Source: Methylococcus sp. Mc7
GTDB lineage: Bacteria > Pseudomonadota > Gammaproteobacteria > Methylococcales > Methylococcaceae
Assembly (NCBI RefSeq): GCF_019285515.1
Contig: NZ_CP079095.1
Span: 3,814,501-3,878,500 of the forward strand
Length of the DNA: 64,000 nucleotides
Direction of reading: 5' to 3'
Part shown: positions 7,484 to 14,800 of the stretch, piece after piece
How positions within the stretch are numbered: the first letter of the stretch is position 1
How the letters are laid out: every line of letters begins with the position of its first letter
Position numbers and translations under genes: made by a program
The notes under the pieces: model-generated
Seen by the model: only the letters and a program-made list of their open reading frames with translations
Told to the model about the DNA's origin: nothing
Database searches by the model: none

Positions 7484-8842
7484 TTAACCCAAACCGACCG
7501 TTTCGCGGTATTCGGGGACCCGGCAGTCCCAGCCCAGTTCGTGCTCGATCCGGAAACGGAGCGCGTCCGCAGCCTCGGGCTCGCCGTGGGTGACGAACGT
7601 CTTGAGCGGCGGTTTGGGACACTGACGCAGCCAGTCGAGAATTTCACCGTAGTCGGCATGGGCCGACAGATTTTCGACCAGCCCCACCTCGGCCCGGACC
7701 GGAACGTATTCGCCGTGGATCTTGACCGCCTCGGCGCCGCCCAGGATCGCCGCGCCGCGCGTCCCCGGCGCCTGGAAGCCCGTGAACAGGACGGTATTGC
7801 GGTGGTCCGGCGCAAAGGCCTTGAGATGGTGCAGCACGCGTCCGCCGGTCGCCATGCCGCTCGCCGAGATCAGGATCATCGGCGTCTTGCGGGCGCTCAG
7901 CCTCTTGGAATCCTCGGCGGTATTGACGTAGCGTGCGGTCCGGCACACCGCCTCGGCCTCCTCGGCGGAAAGCCGGTGCTCCGAGCGGTAGCGGCGGAAC
8001 AGTTCGGTGGCGTCGACGGCCATCGGACTGTCGAGGTAGACGGGAATATCCGGCATTTTCCCGGCGGCCTTCAAACGGTGGATGCAGTGCAACACGGCCT
8101 GGGCACGGCCGACGGCGAAGGCCGGGACAAGCACGACGCCGCCGCGGCGAAAGGTCCGTCCGATGTAGTCGCCGAACGTTTCCATCGGGTCTTCCGCGCC
8201 GTGGCGGCGGTTGCCATAGGTGGATTCGACCACGAGGAAATCGGCCGCCGGACAAGGCGCCGGGCTGCGCATGGTCGGATCTTGGGGCCGTCCCAGGTCG
8301 CCCGAGAAAGCGAGGGAGGAACGCCGGCCCCGGAGCACCACCGAAGCCGCCCCGAGGATATGTCCCGCCGGCTGGAAGCGGAACCGGAATTCGCCGCCCA
8401 CCCGGACCTCCCGGCCGTAATCGACCGGCTCGAACAGATCGAGGCAACGTTCGGCATCCTCCCGCGTGTACAGCGGCAAGGCCGGGTGATGGCGCGAGAA
8501 TCCACGCCGGTTCGCGTATTCGGCCTCCTCCTCCTGCAGGTGGCCGCTGTCGGGCAGCAGTATCCGGCACAGGTCGAAGGTTGCCGGCGTGCAATGGATG
8601 CGTCCGGCGAAACCGTCGCGCGCCAGCAGCGGAATGTAGCCGCTGTGGTCGATATGCGCGTGGGTCAGGACCAGCGCATCGAGACTGTCCGGCGCCACTG
8701 GGAAAGGTTCGCGATTCCGTAGCCGGAGCTGCTTGAACCCCTGGAACAGCCCGCAGTCCACCAGGATGCGGCTCTGCCCCTCGGTCACCAGATACTTGGA
8801 ACCCGTGACCGTCCCGGTGGCACCGAAGAACCCCAGTTCCAT
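7484..8842 (-). CDS. Metallo-beta-lactamase/beta-CASP RNase-like protein
   Basis: The 452-aa protein starts with MELGFFGATGTVTGSKYL. It has the metal motif THAHIDHSGYIPLL, then DSGHLQEEEAEYA, a beta-CASP middle (VPAFAVGRAQ) and the C-terminal zinc-dependent RNA-specificity motif SAHADYGEILDWL. This architecture matches the CPSF-73/YSH1-like bacterial MBL-fold RNases. The likely job is RNA cleavage in the cytosol; DNA or generic hydrolase activity cannot be excluded. The next gene upstream on the same strand (Met-rich protein) ends 6 bp away, so the two may be co-transcribed although unrelated. Confidence 0.85.
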   Translation of the reverse strand: MELGFFGATGTVTGSKYLVTEGQSRILVDCGLFQGFKQLRLRNREPFPVAPDSLDALVLTHAHIDHSGYIPLLARDGFAGRIHCTPATFDLCRILLPDSGHLQEEEAEYANRRGFSRHHPALPLYTREDAERCLDLFEPVDYGREVRVGGEFRFRFQPAGHILGAASVVLRGRRSSLAFSGDLGRPQDPTMRSPAPCPAADFLVVESTYGNRRHGAEDPMETFGDYIGRTFRRGGVVLVPAFAVGRAQAVLHCIHRLKAAGKMPDIPVYLDSPMAVDATELFRRYRSEHRLSAEEAEAVCRTARYVNTAEDSKRLSARKTPMILISASGMATGGRVLHHLKAFAPDHRNTVLFTGFQAPGTRGAAILGGAEAVKIHGEYVPVRAEVGLVENLSAHADYGEILDWLRQCPKPPLKTFVTHGEPEAADALRFRIEHELGWDCRVPEYRETVGLG

Positions 8843-8848
8843 GGGGAA

Positions 8849-9232
8849 TCAGGGCTTGCCCGCCGCTCCCGCGCCTCCCCCGTGGCTCATTCCGCCCTGA
8901 TGCTGCATCTGCATCATCATCTGATGGTGCGCCTTCATGTGCTGCTTGATCATGTCGCGCTGCTGCTGCTTGAGCTTCTCCTTTTCCGCGGGGTCGGTCG
9001 TCGCCTGGATTTTGTCCATGATCTCGTGCATCTGCAGCATGTGATCCTGCATCATCTTGACGCGCTGATCCATCTGCTCCTCGCTCATCATGCCGCCGCC
9101 CCCCATCATGCCGCCCATTCCGCCGGACGCCTGGGGCTTTTGGTTTGCAGTCGGCTCCTCCGCGCAGACCGGGCCGGCGAGGCCTACAACCGCGACCCAA
9201 ACCAGGATCAGTTTTTCAATCGGCTTACGCAT
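8849..9232 (-). CDS. Met/His/Gln-rich exported protein, possible copper binder
   Basis: I do not recognise a named family. The 127-aa product begins with a good signal peptide (MRKPIEKLILVWVAVVGLAG, cleavage near VCA-EE). The mature part is dominated by Met, His, Gln and Gly: GGMGGMMGGGGMMSEEQM, then a charged helix with HMLQMHEIMDKI and KAHHQMMMQMQHQGGMSHGG. The frame is open to 9292, but the ATG at 9232 has AAGGAG at the right distance, so the signal-peptide form is preferred. Met/His clusters of this kind bind Cu(I) or Ag(I) in CopC/CusF-like proteins; binding here is inference. Confidence 0.7.
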   Translation of the reverse strand: MRKPIEKLILVWVAVVGLAGPVCAEEPTANQKPQASGGMGGMMGGGGMMSEEQMDQRVKMMQDHMLQMHEIMDKIQATTDPAEKEKLKQQQRDMIKQHMKAHHQMMMQMQHQGGMSHGGGAGAAGKP

Positions 9233-9335
9233 CTTGCGACTCCTTACATTGTCTGGTGCGCTGGGGAATTCCAGCATGGCGGACGGTATCACCGAACCGG
9301 CCGGCTGACCAGCCCCGAGGAAAAGCCGCCAGGAG

Positions 9336-10022
9336 TCAACCCGCCCACTGTTCGAACGCCGCCGAAAGGACCAGCCCGGAAGATTCCGGATGGCCGTCCA
9401 GGCACCACGGATGCAGACCCAGACGCGGCTCAGGCAACGACTCGTCCAGGGTGCGGAGATATTCGTCCAGATAAGGGAACTCGGGATCGATCACGTTGCC
9501 GATCCACCCGGCCGGACGCACGCAGGAGCGGCCGATCGCCGCGGCGCTGAGCAGCGCATGGTTGAGGCAGCCCAGCCGCAGGTCCACGACCAGCACCACC
9601 GGCCAGCGCAGAGCCTCGGCGAGATCGGATACCCTCGCGTGATCGTTCAACGGCACTTCCCATCCGCCAACGCCTTCCACGATCACCCAATCGGCCCGGC
9701 TCGCCAGCGCCTCGTTCTGGGCGACGATCGCATCGATGTCGACGGGCCGGTTCTCCCTCCGGGCGGCGATGTGGGGCGATGTCGGCGCCTCGTAGGCGAA
9801 AGCGTTGACCTCGTCGTAGGAGACCTGGACGCTCGCCGCCGCCAGCAGAAGTTCGGCGTCCTCGTGGCGCAGGCTGCCATTCCTCCACACCGCGCCGGTT
9901 GCCACCGGCTTCATGGCGGCGACCCGGAATCCCCGGCGGCGCAGCTCGCGTATCAGCGCCAGGGAAACCCGGGTCTTGCCGACCCCGGTGCCCGTACCCG
10001 TAATGAAAAAGCCTTGTGCCAC
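9336..10022 (-). CDS. bioD: ATP-dependent dethiobiotin synthetase BioD
   Basis: The 228-aa P-loop protein has GTGTGVGKTRVSLAL at the N-terminus, MKPVATG (substrate Lys) and EGVGGWEVPLND, all typical of BioD. It closes the ureido ring from 7,8-diaminononanoate, CO2 and ATP. The start is GTG at 10022, with GAGGA upstream. It is the last gene of the minus-strand run bioB-F-H-C-D, 9 bp after bioC. bioA (diaminononanoate aminotransferase) is not in the cluster and must lie elsewhere. Confidence 0.95.
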   Translation of the reverse strand: MAQGFFITGTGTGVGKTRVSLALIRELRRRGFRVAAMKPVATGAVWRNGSLRHEDAELLLAAASVQVSYDEVNAFAYEAPTSPHIAARRENRPVDIDAIVAQNEALASRADWVIVEGVGGWEVPLNDHARVSDLAEALRWPVVLVVDLRLGCLNHALLSAAAIGRSCVRPAGWIGNVIDPEFPYLDEYLRTLDESLPEPRLGLHPWCLDGHPESSGLVLSAAFEQWAG

Positions 10023-10031
10023 GATGCATCC

Positions 10032-10868
10032 TCATTTTTCGACCAGCGCGGTCAATACTTCAAAGCTGGCGGTCACACCGGACGCCATACCCGGCAACCG
10101 CCCGTACGCCTCGCTCACCCGTTCCAGCGTGCGCCGGCCGAGCAGATGGCGGGGCCGGTTCCGGGTCAGGTTGCGCGCTCCCAGCGCCTTCAGCTCTTTC
10201 ATCAGCGCCATGACGGAAGGATAGCCGCGCCCGATGGTTTTTGCGTCTACGCGGATTTTCGAGAATCCATGGGCCCGCAGGCTCTGCTCCACCGCGCGGC
10301 GTGTCGCGAAGGCACTGACGTGGCTGTAGCCGTCGACCGCACGCCATGCCGTCCGCAATTCGCCCAGTGTGTCCTCGCCGAAGGTGCTGAACGCCAGCCT
10401 GCCACCCGGCCGGAGCACCCGGCGGCATTCTGCAAGCGCGACATCCAGGCGTTCGCACCATTGGAACGCCATGTTGGAGAAGACCAGGTCGACGGATTCG
10501 TTCGCCAGCGGCAGCGCCTCCGCGTCGCCCACGATGAGGCCGATGCCGGCGGCGGCGGGCCGATGCGAGCGCAGGAACCGGAGCATGCCTTCGGCGATGT
10601 CCACCGCCAGACACTCCGCAGCGGGGAAAGCCGAAGCCAGCAAGCCGGAGAAATGGCCGGTGCCCGCGCCGAGATCGAGCACGCGCACCGGCCTAGGACC
10701 GAGATGGCGAACGCGTGCCAGCAACGACTCGCCCACCTCCCGCTGCAATTCCGCGACGCCATCGTAGCCGGCGGCCGCCGAACCGAACGAGGCACCGACC
10801 CAGCGCTTTTCGGGAGTAGCCGCGGCCGGCGCAAACGGCCCGGGTTTACGGCAAGGAAATGAATTCAT
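10032..10868 (-). CDS. bioC: Malonyl-ACP O-methyltransferase BioC
   Basis: The 278-aa class I SAM methyltransferase has VLDLGAGTGHFSGLLA (motif I) near residue 65, VDIAEGML, and FSNMAFQWCERLD, the conserved QWC region of BioC. It methylates malonyl-ACP so that fatty-acid synthesis can build the pimeloyl chain. It overlaps the end of bioH by 23 bp, which implies tight coupling. The paired esterase BioH is directly upstream. Confidence 0.93.
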   Translation of the reverse strand: MNSFPCRKPGPFAPAAATPEKRWVGASFGSAAAGYDGVAELQREVGESLLARVRHLGPRPVRVLDLGAGTGHFSGLLASAFPAAECLAVDIAEGMLRFLRSHRPAAAGIGLIVGDAEALPLANESVDLVFSNMAFQWCERLDVALAECRRVLRPGGRLAFSTFGEDTLGELRTAWRAVDGYSHVSAFATRRAVEQSLRAHGFSKIRVDAKTIGRGYPSVMALMKELKALGARNLTRNRPRHLLGRRTLERVSEAYGRLPGMASGVTASFEVLTALVEK

Positions 10869-11610
10869 CGATCAGGCGGGCCGTCCGGTCGCCGTGGGTC
10901 AGGAATGGAACATGGGGCGCGTTGTCGATGCGGTGACTGATCAAGCCCGGTTTCAGCTCGGCGAGCGCAGCCCCGAGACCGGCCGGCACCAGCTTGTCGC
11001 GCCGGCCGAGCAGGGCCTGCACCGGCTGCCGAAGCTCACGCAATACCGGGCGCAGATCGGCATGCCGCAGCACTTCCAGCCCGGCCAGGAGCGCAGTCCG
11101 CTCCGGCTGCGGCCGCCCGACCAGATGACTGCGGACCTCGCGCAGCAGCTCCCGCTCGCCCGGCATGCCCCAGACCTGCAAGGCCAGAAAGCGCCGGCAG
11201 GCGTCCTCATAGTCGGCCAGAAAGCCGTCGGCGAAGCGCGTCAGCGTGGCCGCATCCATTCCCGGCCAGCCGGGTTCGGCGACGAAGCGGGGGGTGCCGC
11301 ACAGCAGAGTGAGCGAGGCCACGGCCTCCGGCGCCGCGCGGGCGGCCTCCAGCGCCACCATCGCGCCGAGCGACCAACCGACCCAGTGCGCCGGCTGGGG
11401 CGCAACCTCCAGAACGGCCGCCGTAACGGTTTCGAGCGACCAGTCCGCCAGCATCGGGCTGTTGCCGTGTCCCGGCAGGTCGATGCGCGTGACCCGGTAA
11501 CGGTCGGTCAGCAGCGGCACGAAATCGGACCAGATGCCGCCGTGCATGCCCCAGCCGTGGATCAGGACGACATCGGGCCCATTACCCGAGGTCTCGACGA
11601 ACGGCCCCAT
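10846..11610 (-). CDS. bioH: Pimeloyl-ACP methyl ester carboxylesterase BioH
   Basis: The 254-aa alpha/beta hydrolase has the oxyanion segment LIHGWGMHGGIWSDF, the nucleophile elbow GWSLGAM (Ser near residue 79) and a C-terminal NAPHVPFLTHGD carrying the catalytic His. BioH removes the methyl ester that BioC adds and stops chain elongation at pimeloyl-ACP. The ATG directly abuts the bioF stop (no intergenic base), so translation is probably coupled. Confidence 0.93.
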   Translation of the reverse strand: MGPFVETSGNGPDVVLIHGWGMHGGIWSDFVPLLTDRYRVTRIDLPGHGNSPMLADWSLETVTAAVLEVAPQPAHWVGWSLGAMVALEAARAAPEAVASLTLLCGTPRFVAEPGWPGMDAATLTRFADGFLADYEDACRRFLALQVWGMPGERELLREVRSHLVGRPQPERTALLAGLEVLRHADLRPVLRELRQPVQALLGRRDKLVPAGLGAALAELKPGLISHRIDNAPHVPFLTHGDRTARLIDEFISLP

Positions 11611-12774
11611 TCAAGCCTCCTGGGGAACGGCCGCGGCCAGCGCCTCGAGCAGGCCGTCGACCTGCTCGTCGGTGTGCGATGCGGAGAGGGTGATCCGCAA
11701 CCGGGCGGTACCTTCCGGCACCGTAGGCGGACGGATGGCGCTCACCAGGAAGCCCCGCTCGCCCAGGCGACGGCTGGCTTCGAGCGCGTCGGCATTGGCG
11801 CCGATCACGATGGGCTGGATCGGGCCGGCCAGGTCGCCGAGCTCGAACCCCAGGCTCGCGGCGCCGGCACGGAAACGCCGCACGTTGCGGTGGAGCCGCG
11901 CGCGCCGCTCGGGCTCCTCGCGCACGAGGCGCAGGCTGGCGCGGGTCGCCTCGGCGACCGCAGGCGGCAGCGCGGTGGTGTAGACATAAGTACGGGCACG
12001 CTGGATCAGATAGTCGATCATGTCCTCCGAACCCGCCGCGAAGGCGCCGAAAGTGCCCAGCGCCTTGCCCAGGGTGCCGACCAGCACGGGAACCTCGGTC
12101 TCGCCCAGGCCGAAATGCTCCAGGGTTCCGCGCCCTTCGGCGCCCAAGACGCCCAAGCCGTGCGCATCGTCGACCATCAGCCACGCCCTGCCGTTCCGGG
12201 CGACGCGGGCCAGCTCCGGCAAGGGCGCCAGATCGCCGTCCATGCTGAACACGCCGTCGGTCACGACCAGCCGGGTTTCGGCGCGGGATTCCGCCAGGGC
12301 GGCTTCGAGGGCACGAGCATCGGCATGGGGATAGCGCTGGAAGCGGGCGCCGGACAAGAGGCCGCCGTCCAGCAGCGAGGCATGGTTCAGCCGGTCCTCG
12401 AACACCGCATCGCCCCGTCCGGCCAGGGCGGAAACGACGCCGAGATTGGCCATGTAGCCCGTGGAGAACAGCAAGGCCCGCGGGCGTCCGGTGAGATCGG
12501 CCAGCTCTTCTTCCAGCGCATGGTGCGCCGCCGAGTGGCCGCAGACCAGGTGGGAAGCACCGGAGCCGACGCCCCAGCGGTCGACGCCGCGCCGGAAGGC
12601 CTCCGCCACGGCGGGGTGGTTCGCCAGCCCCAGGTAATCGTTGCTGCAGAAATTGACCATGGAGCGGCCGTCGACGGCGACTCGCACCTCCTGGGGACCT
12701 TCGACGATACGCCGCCGCCGGTAGGCATCGCGCGCCTCGATCGCCTGCAAGGCCGCGGCCGGGTCGAACGCCAT
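11611..12774 (-). CDS. bioF: 8-amino-7-oxononanoate synthase BioF
   Basis: The 387-aa PLP enzyme of the alpha-oxoamine synthase family has [35 protein letters not shown] and the PLP-lysine segment [15 protein letters not shown]. It condenses pimeloyl-ACP with alanine. The frame continues upstream through bioB in another phase, but the ATG at 12774 ([15 protein letters not shown]) is the family start and lies 5 bp after the bioB stop, with a short GAG ribosome site. Length is normal. Confidence 0.95.
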   Translation of the reverse strand: MAFDPAAALQAIEARDAYRRRRIVEGPQEVRVAVDGRSMVNFCSNDYLGLANHPAVAEAFRRGVDRWGVGSGASHLVCGHSAAHHALEEELADLTGRPRALLFSTGYMANLGVVSALAGRGDAVFEDRLNHASLLDGGLLSGARFQRYPHADARALEAALAESRAETRLVVTDGVFSMDGDLAPLPELARVARNGRAWLMVDDAHGLGVLGAEGRGTLEHFGLGETEVPVLVGTLGKALGTFGAFAAGSEDMIDYLIQRARTYVYTTALPPAVAEATRASLRLVREEPERRARLHRNVRRFRAGAASLGFELGDLAGPIQPIVIGANADALEASRRLGERGFLVSAIRPPTVPEGTARLRITLSASHTDEQVDGLLEALAAAVPQEA

Positions 12775-12779
12775 GGAGC

Positions 12780-13757
12780 TCAGCAGCCCAGGCCCGCCAT
12801 GCGCAGCCCCAAACGCGCAAACAACTGCCGGTCGCGCTGGGCCTGGGGGTTCTCCGTCGTCAGCAGCTTTTCGCCGTAGAAAATGGAATTGGCCCCGGCC
12901 AGGAAACACAGGGCCTGCATCTCGTCGCTCATGTCCGAACGGCCGGCGGACAGCCGCACCCGGGATGCCGGCATCATGATCCGCGCCACGGCGACGGTGC
13001 GCACGAAGTCGAGGGGATCGAGCGCGGCCGTATCGGCCAGCGGCGTGCCCTCCACCTTCACCAGCAGATTGATCGGCACGCTCTCCGGGTGACGCGGCAG
13101 ATTGGCCAGACCGATCAGCAGGCCGGCGCGGTCGGCGGCGGATTCCCCCATGCCGACGATGCCGCCGCAGCACACGTGCATGCCGGCGTCGCGCACCCGT
13201 TGCAGCGTATCCAGCCGGTCCTGGTAGGTCCGGGTGGTGACGATCTCGCCGTAATAGCTTTCCGAGGTGTCCAGGTTGTGGTTGTAGTAATCCAGCCCCG
13301 CTTTCTTGAGCCGCCGGGTCTGTTCATCGCTCAGCATCCCCGCAGTGACGCAGGTTTCCATCCCCAGCGCCTTGACGCCTTCGACCATCGCCGCGATGGC
13401 TTCCAGATCGCCGTCGCGCGGACTGCGCCAGGCCGCGCCCATGCAGAACCGCGTGGCGCCTTCGGACTTGGCCCGGCGGGCAGCGTCCAGCACCTCCTCC
13501 AAGGGCATCAGCGACTCGCGTTTGAGGCCCGTTTCGTAATGCGCGCTCTGCGGACAATAGGCGCAGTCCTCCGAACAGGCGCCGGTCTTGACGCTGAGCA
13601 GGCTGCTGACCTGGACTTCGGTGGGGTCGAAATGGCGGCGGTGCACGGTCTGGGCTTGGTACAAAAGCTCGCTGAACGGCAGCGCGAACAAGGCCTCGAC
13701 CTCGCCCTGGGTCCAATCGTGGCGCAAGACGGGTTCCCCAATCCGCTCCTGGTTCAT
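12780..13757 (-). CDS. bioB: Biotin synthase BioB
   Basis: The 325-aa radical-SAM enzyme has the cluster motif [14 protein letters not shown] (CxxxCxxC) and [16 protein letters not shown]. It inserts sulfur into dethiobiotin. The start at 13757 ([15 protein letters not shown]) is chosen from family length; an in-frame ATG at 13781 (MHAEVAVT) with GGAG upstream is a real alternative. It heads the bioB-F-H-C-D run. No canonical BirA operator was seen in the upstream space. Confidence 0.95.
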   Translation of the reverse strand: MNQERIGEPVLRHDWTQGEVEALFALPFSELLYQAQTVHRRHFDPTEVQVSSLLSVKTGACSEDCAYCPQSAHYETGLKRESLMPLEEVLDAARRAKSEGATRFCMGAAWRSPRDGDLEAIAAMVEGVKALGMETCVTAGMLSDEQTRRLKKAGLDYYNHNLDTSESYYGEIVTTRTYQDRLDTLQRVRDAGMHVCCGGIVGMGESAADRAGLLIGLANLPRHPESVPINLLVKVEGTPLADTAALDPLDFVRTVAVARIMMPASRVRLSAGRSDMSDEMQALCFLAGANSIFYGEKLLTTENPQAQRDRQLFARLGLRMAGLGC

Positions 13758-13835
13758 CGTTACCGCAACTTCCGCATGCATTACACTCGATCTCCAGTGG
13801 ACTACCCGCGAACCGGCAGTGTAGGAAGTTAAGCC

Positions 13836-13951
13836 GTCATGGCGGCAGGGAATGCCGGCATCCATGACACAGGGATGTGCTGGGCACGAGCCCTCCATGG
13901 CCCCTGGGCTCCGGCACTCGCCAGAGCGCGTATGCGAATCCATGCCGGAGC
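13836..13951. repeat. REP/BIME-like pair of GC-rich hairpins between bioB and comF
   Basis: The 314-bp divergent gap between bioB and comF holds two palindromic units. The first is GTCATGG (13836-13842) with CCATGAC (13862-13868), plus an inner CGGCA/TGCCG pair. The second is a perfect 9-bp pair, GCTCCGGCA (13908-13916) and TGCCGGAGC (13943-13951). Shared CCGGCA/TGCCGG cores suggest a REP-like dispersed repeat. The rest of the gap must hold the promoters for both flanking genes; none is obvious. Confidence 0.45.
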
Positions 13952-14071
13952 GACGGGATGTCTCTTAACTTAACGGCGCCGTCTCCGAAGAGAGGGCAAA
14001 GGCATTCACCTTTCACACACGGCCGGAGTAGAAAATCAGAACACGAACACACCGACAGCTCCTGTCAACGC

Positions 14072-14779
14072 ATGAACATGAAAACTGTAAACGGCTGGCT
14101 GAATATTATACAGAACTGGATCTATCCGCCCACCTGCCTGTTGTGCGGAGACAGCGGGGAAAGGGGGCTGGATCTGTGCGGAGCATGCGAGCGCCACCTT
14201 CCAAGGACCGGCACCGCGTGCCTGCGCTGCGGCGAAGCCCTGCCCGACGGTGCACCCAGCCCCTGCGGCCGCTGCCTGCAACACCCGCCGCCGTTCGACA
14301 ACTGCCTCGCGGCGTTCCGCTACGAAGAGCCCATCCGGCATCTGATCCACGGGCTCAAATTCGGCCGCCGCCACGCCTGCGCCCGTACCCTGGGAGAACT
14401 GACCGCCTGCTATTTCCGCGAACACGCCGAGCCGCCCGACGTGATTGTCCCGGTTCCGCTGCACCCCTCCCGCTACCGCGAACGCGGCTTCAACCAGTCG
14501 CTGGAAATCGCCCGGCACCTGAGCCGGAACCTGCGCATCCCGCTGGAGTTCCAAGCCTGTGCCCGCGGGCACACCAGCCGGCCGCAAGCCGAGCTGTCGG
14601 CCAAAGAGCGGACGAAGAACATCCGCGGCGCTTTCCGACTGGAACGTGAAATCAAGGTGCGCCACGTCGCCATCCTCGACGACGTGGTCACGACGGGAGC
14701 GACTGTCAGCGAGCTGGCGCGTACGCTGCGGCAGGCGAGCATCGAACGGATCGACGTATGGGCCGTAGCACGGGCCTGA
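14072..14779 (+). CDS. comF: ComF-family phosphoribosyltransferase-like protein
   Basis: The 235-aa product has an N-terminal zinc-ribbon (CLLCGDSG, LDLCGACERHLPR, ACLRCGEALP, CGRCLQ) and a C-terminal type I PRTase fold with the PRPP loop ILDDVVTTGATVSELA. That is the ComFC/GntX architecture. The family is needed for DNA uptake in naturally competent bacteria, but many members lie outside competence operons, as here. The ATG at 14072 is chosen because it gives the family N-terminus; a second ATG lies two codons later. It is convergent with gspD. Confidence 0.85.
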   Translation: MNMKTVNGWLNIIQNWIYPPTCLLCGDSGERGLDLCGACERHLPRTGTACLRCGEALPDGAPSPCGRCLQHPPPFDNCLAAFRYEEPIRHLIHGLKFGRRHACARTLGELTACYFREHAEPPDVIVPVPLHPSRYRERGFNQSLEIARHLSRNLRIPLEFQACARGHTSRPQAELSAKERTKNIRGAFRLEREIKVRHVAILDDVVTTGATVSELARTLRQASIERIDVWAVARA

Positions 14780-14800
14780 GCCGCACCACGGGTCTCCAAC

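Noticed and set aside
9233-9292. 20-codon extension of the Met-rich protein
   Set aside because: The ATG at 9232 has a good ribosome site and gives a signal peptide; the extension would hide it.
12780-13173. N-terminal extension of the bioF frame into bioB
   Set aside because: The open frame continues upstream of the true BioF start, but that part is out-of-phase bioB sequence.
13758-14071. BirA operator upstream of bioB
   Set aside because: No TTGTAAACC...GGTTTACAA type arms found in the gap.
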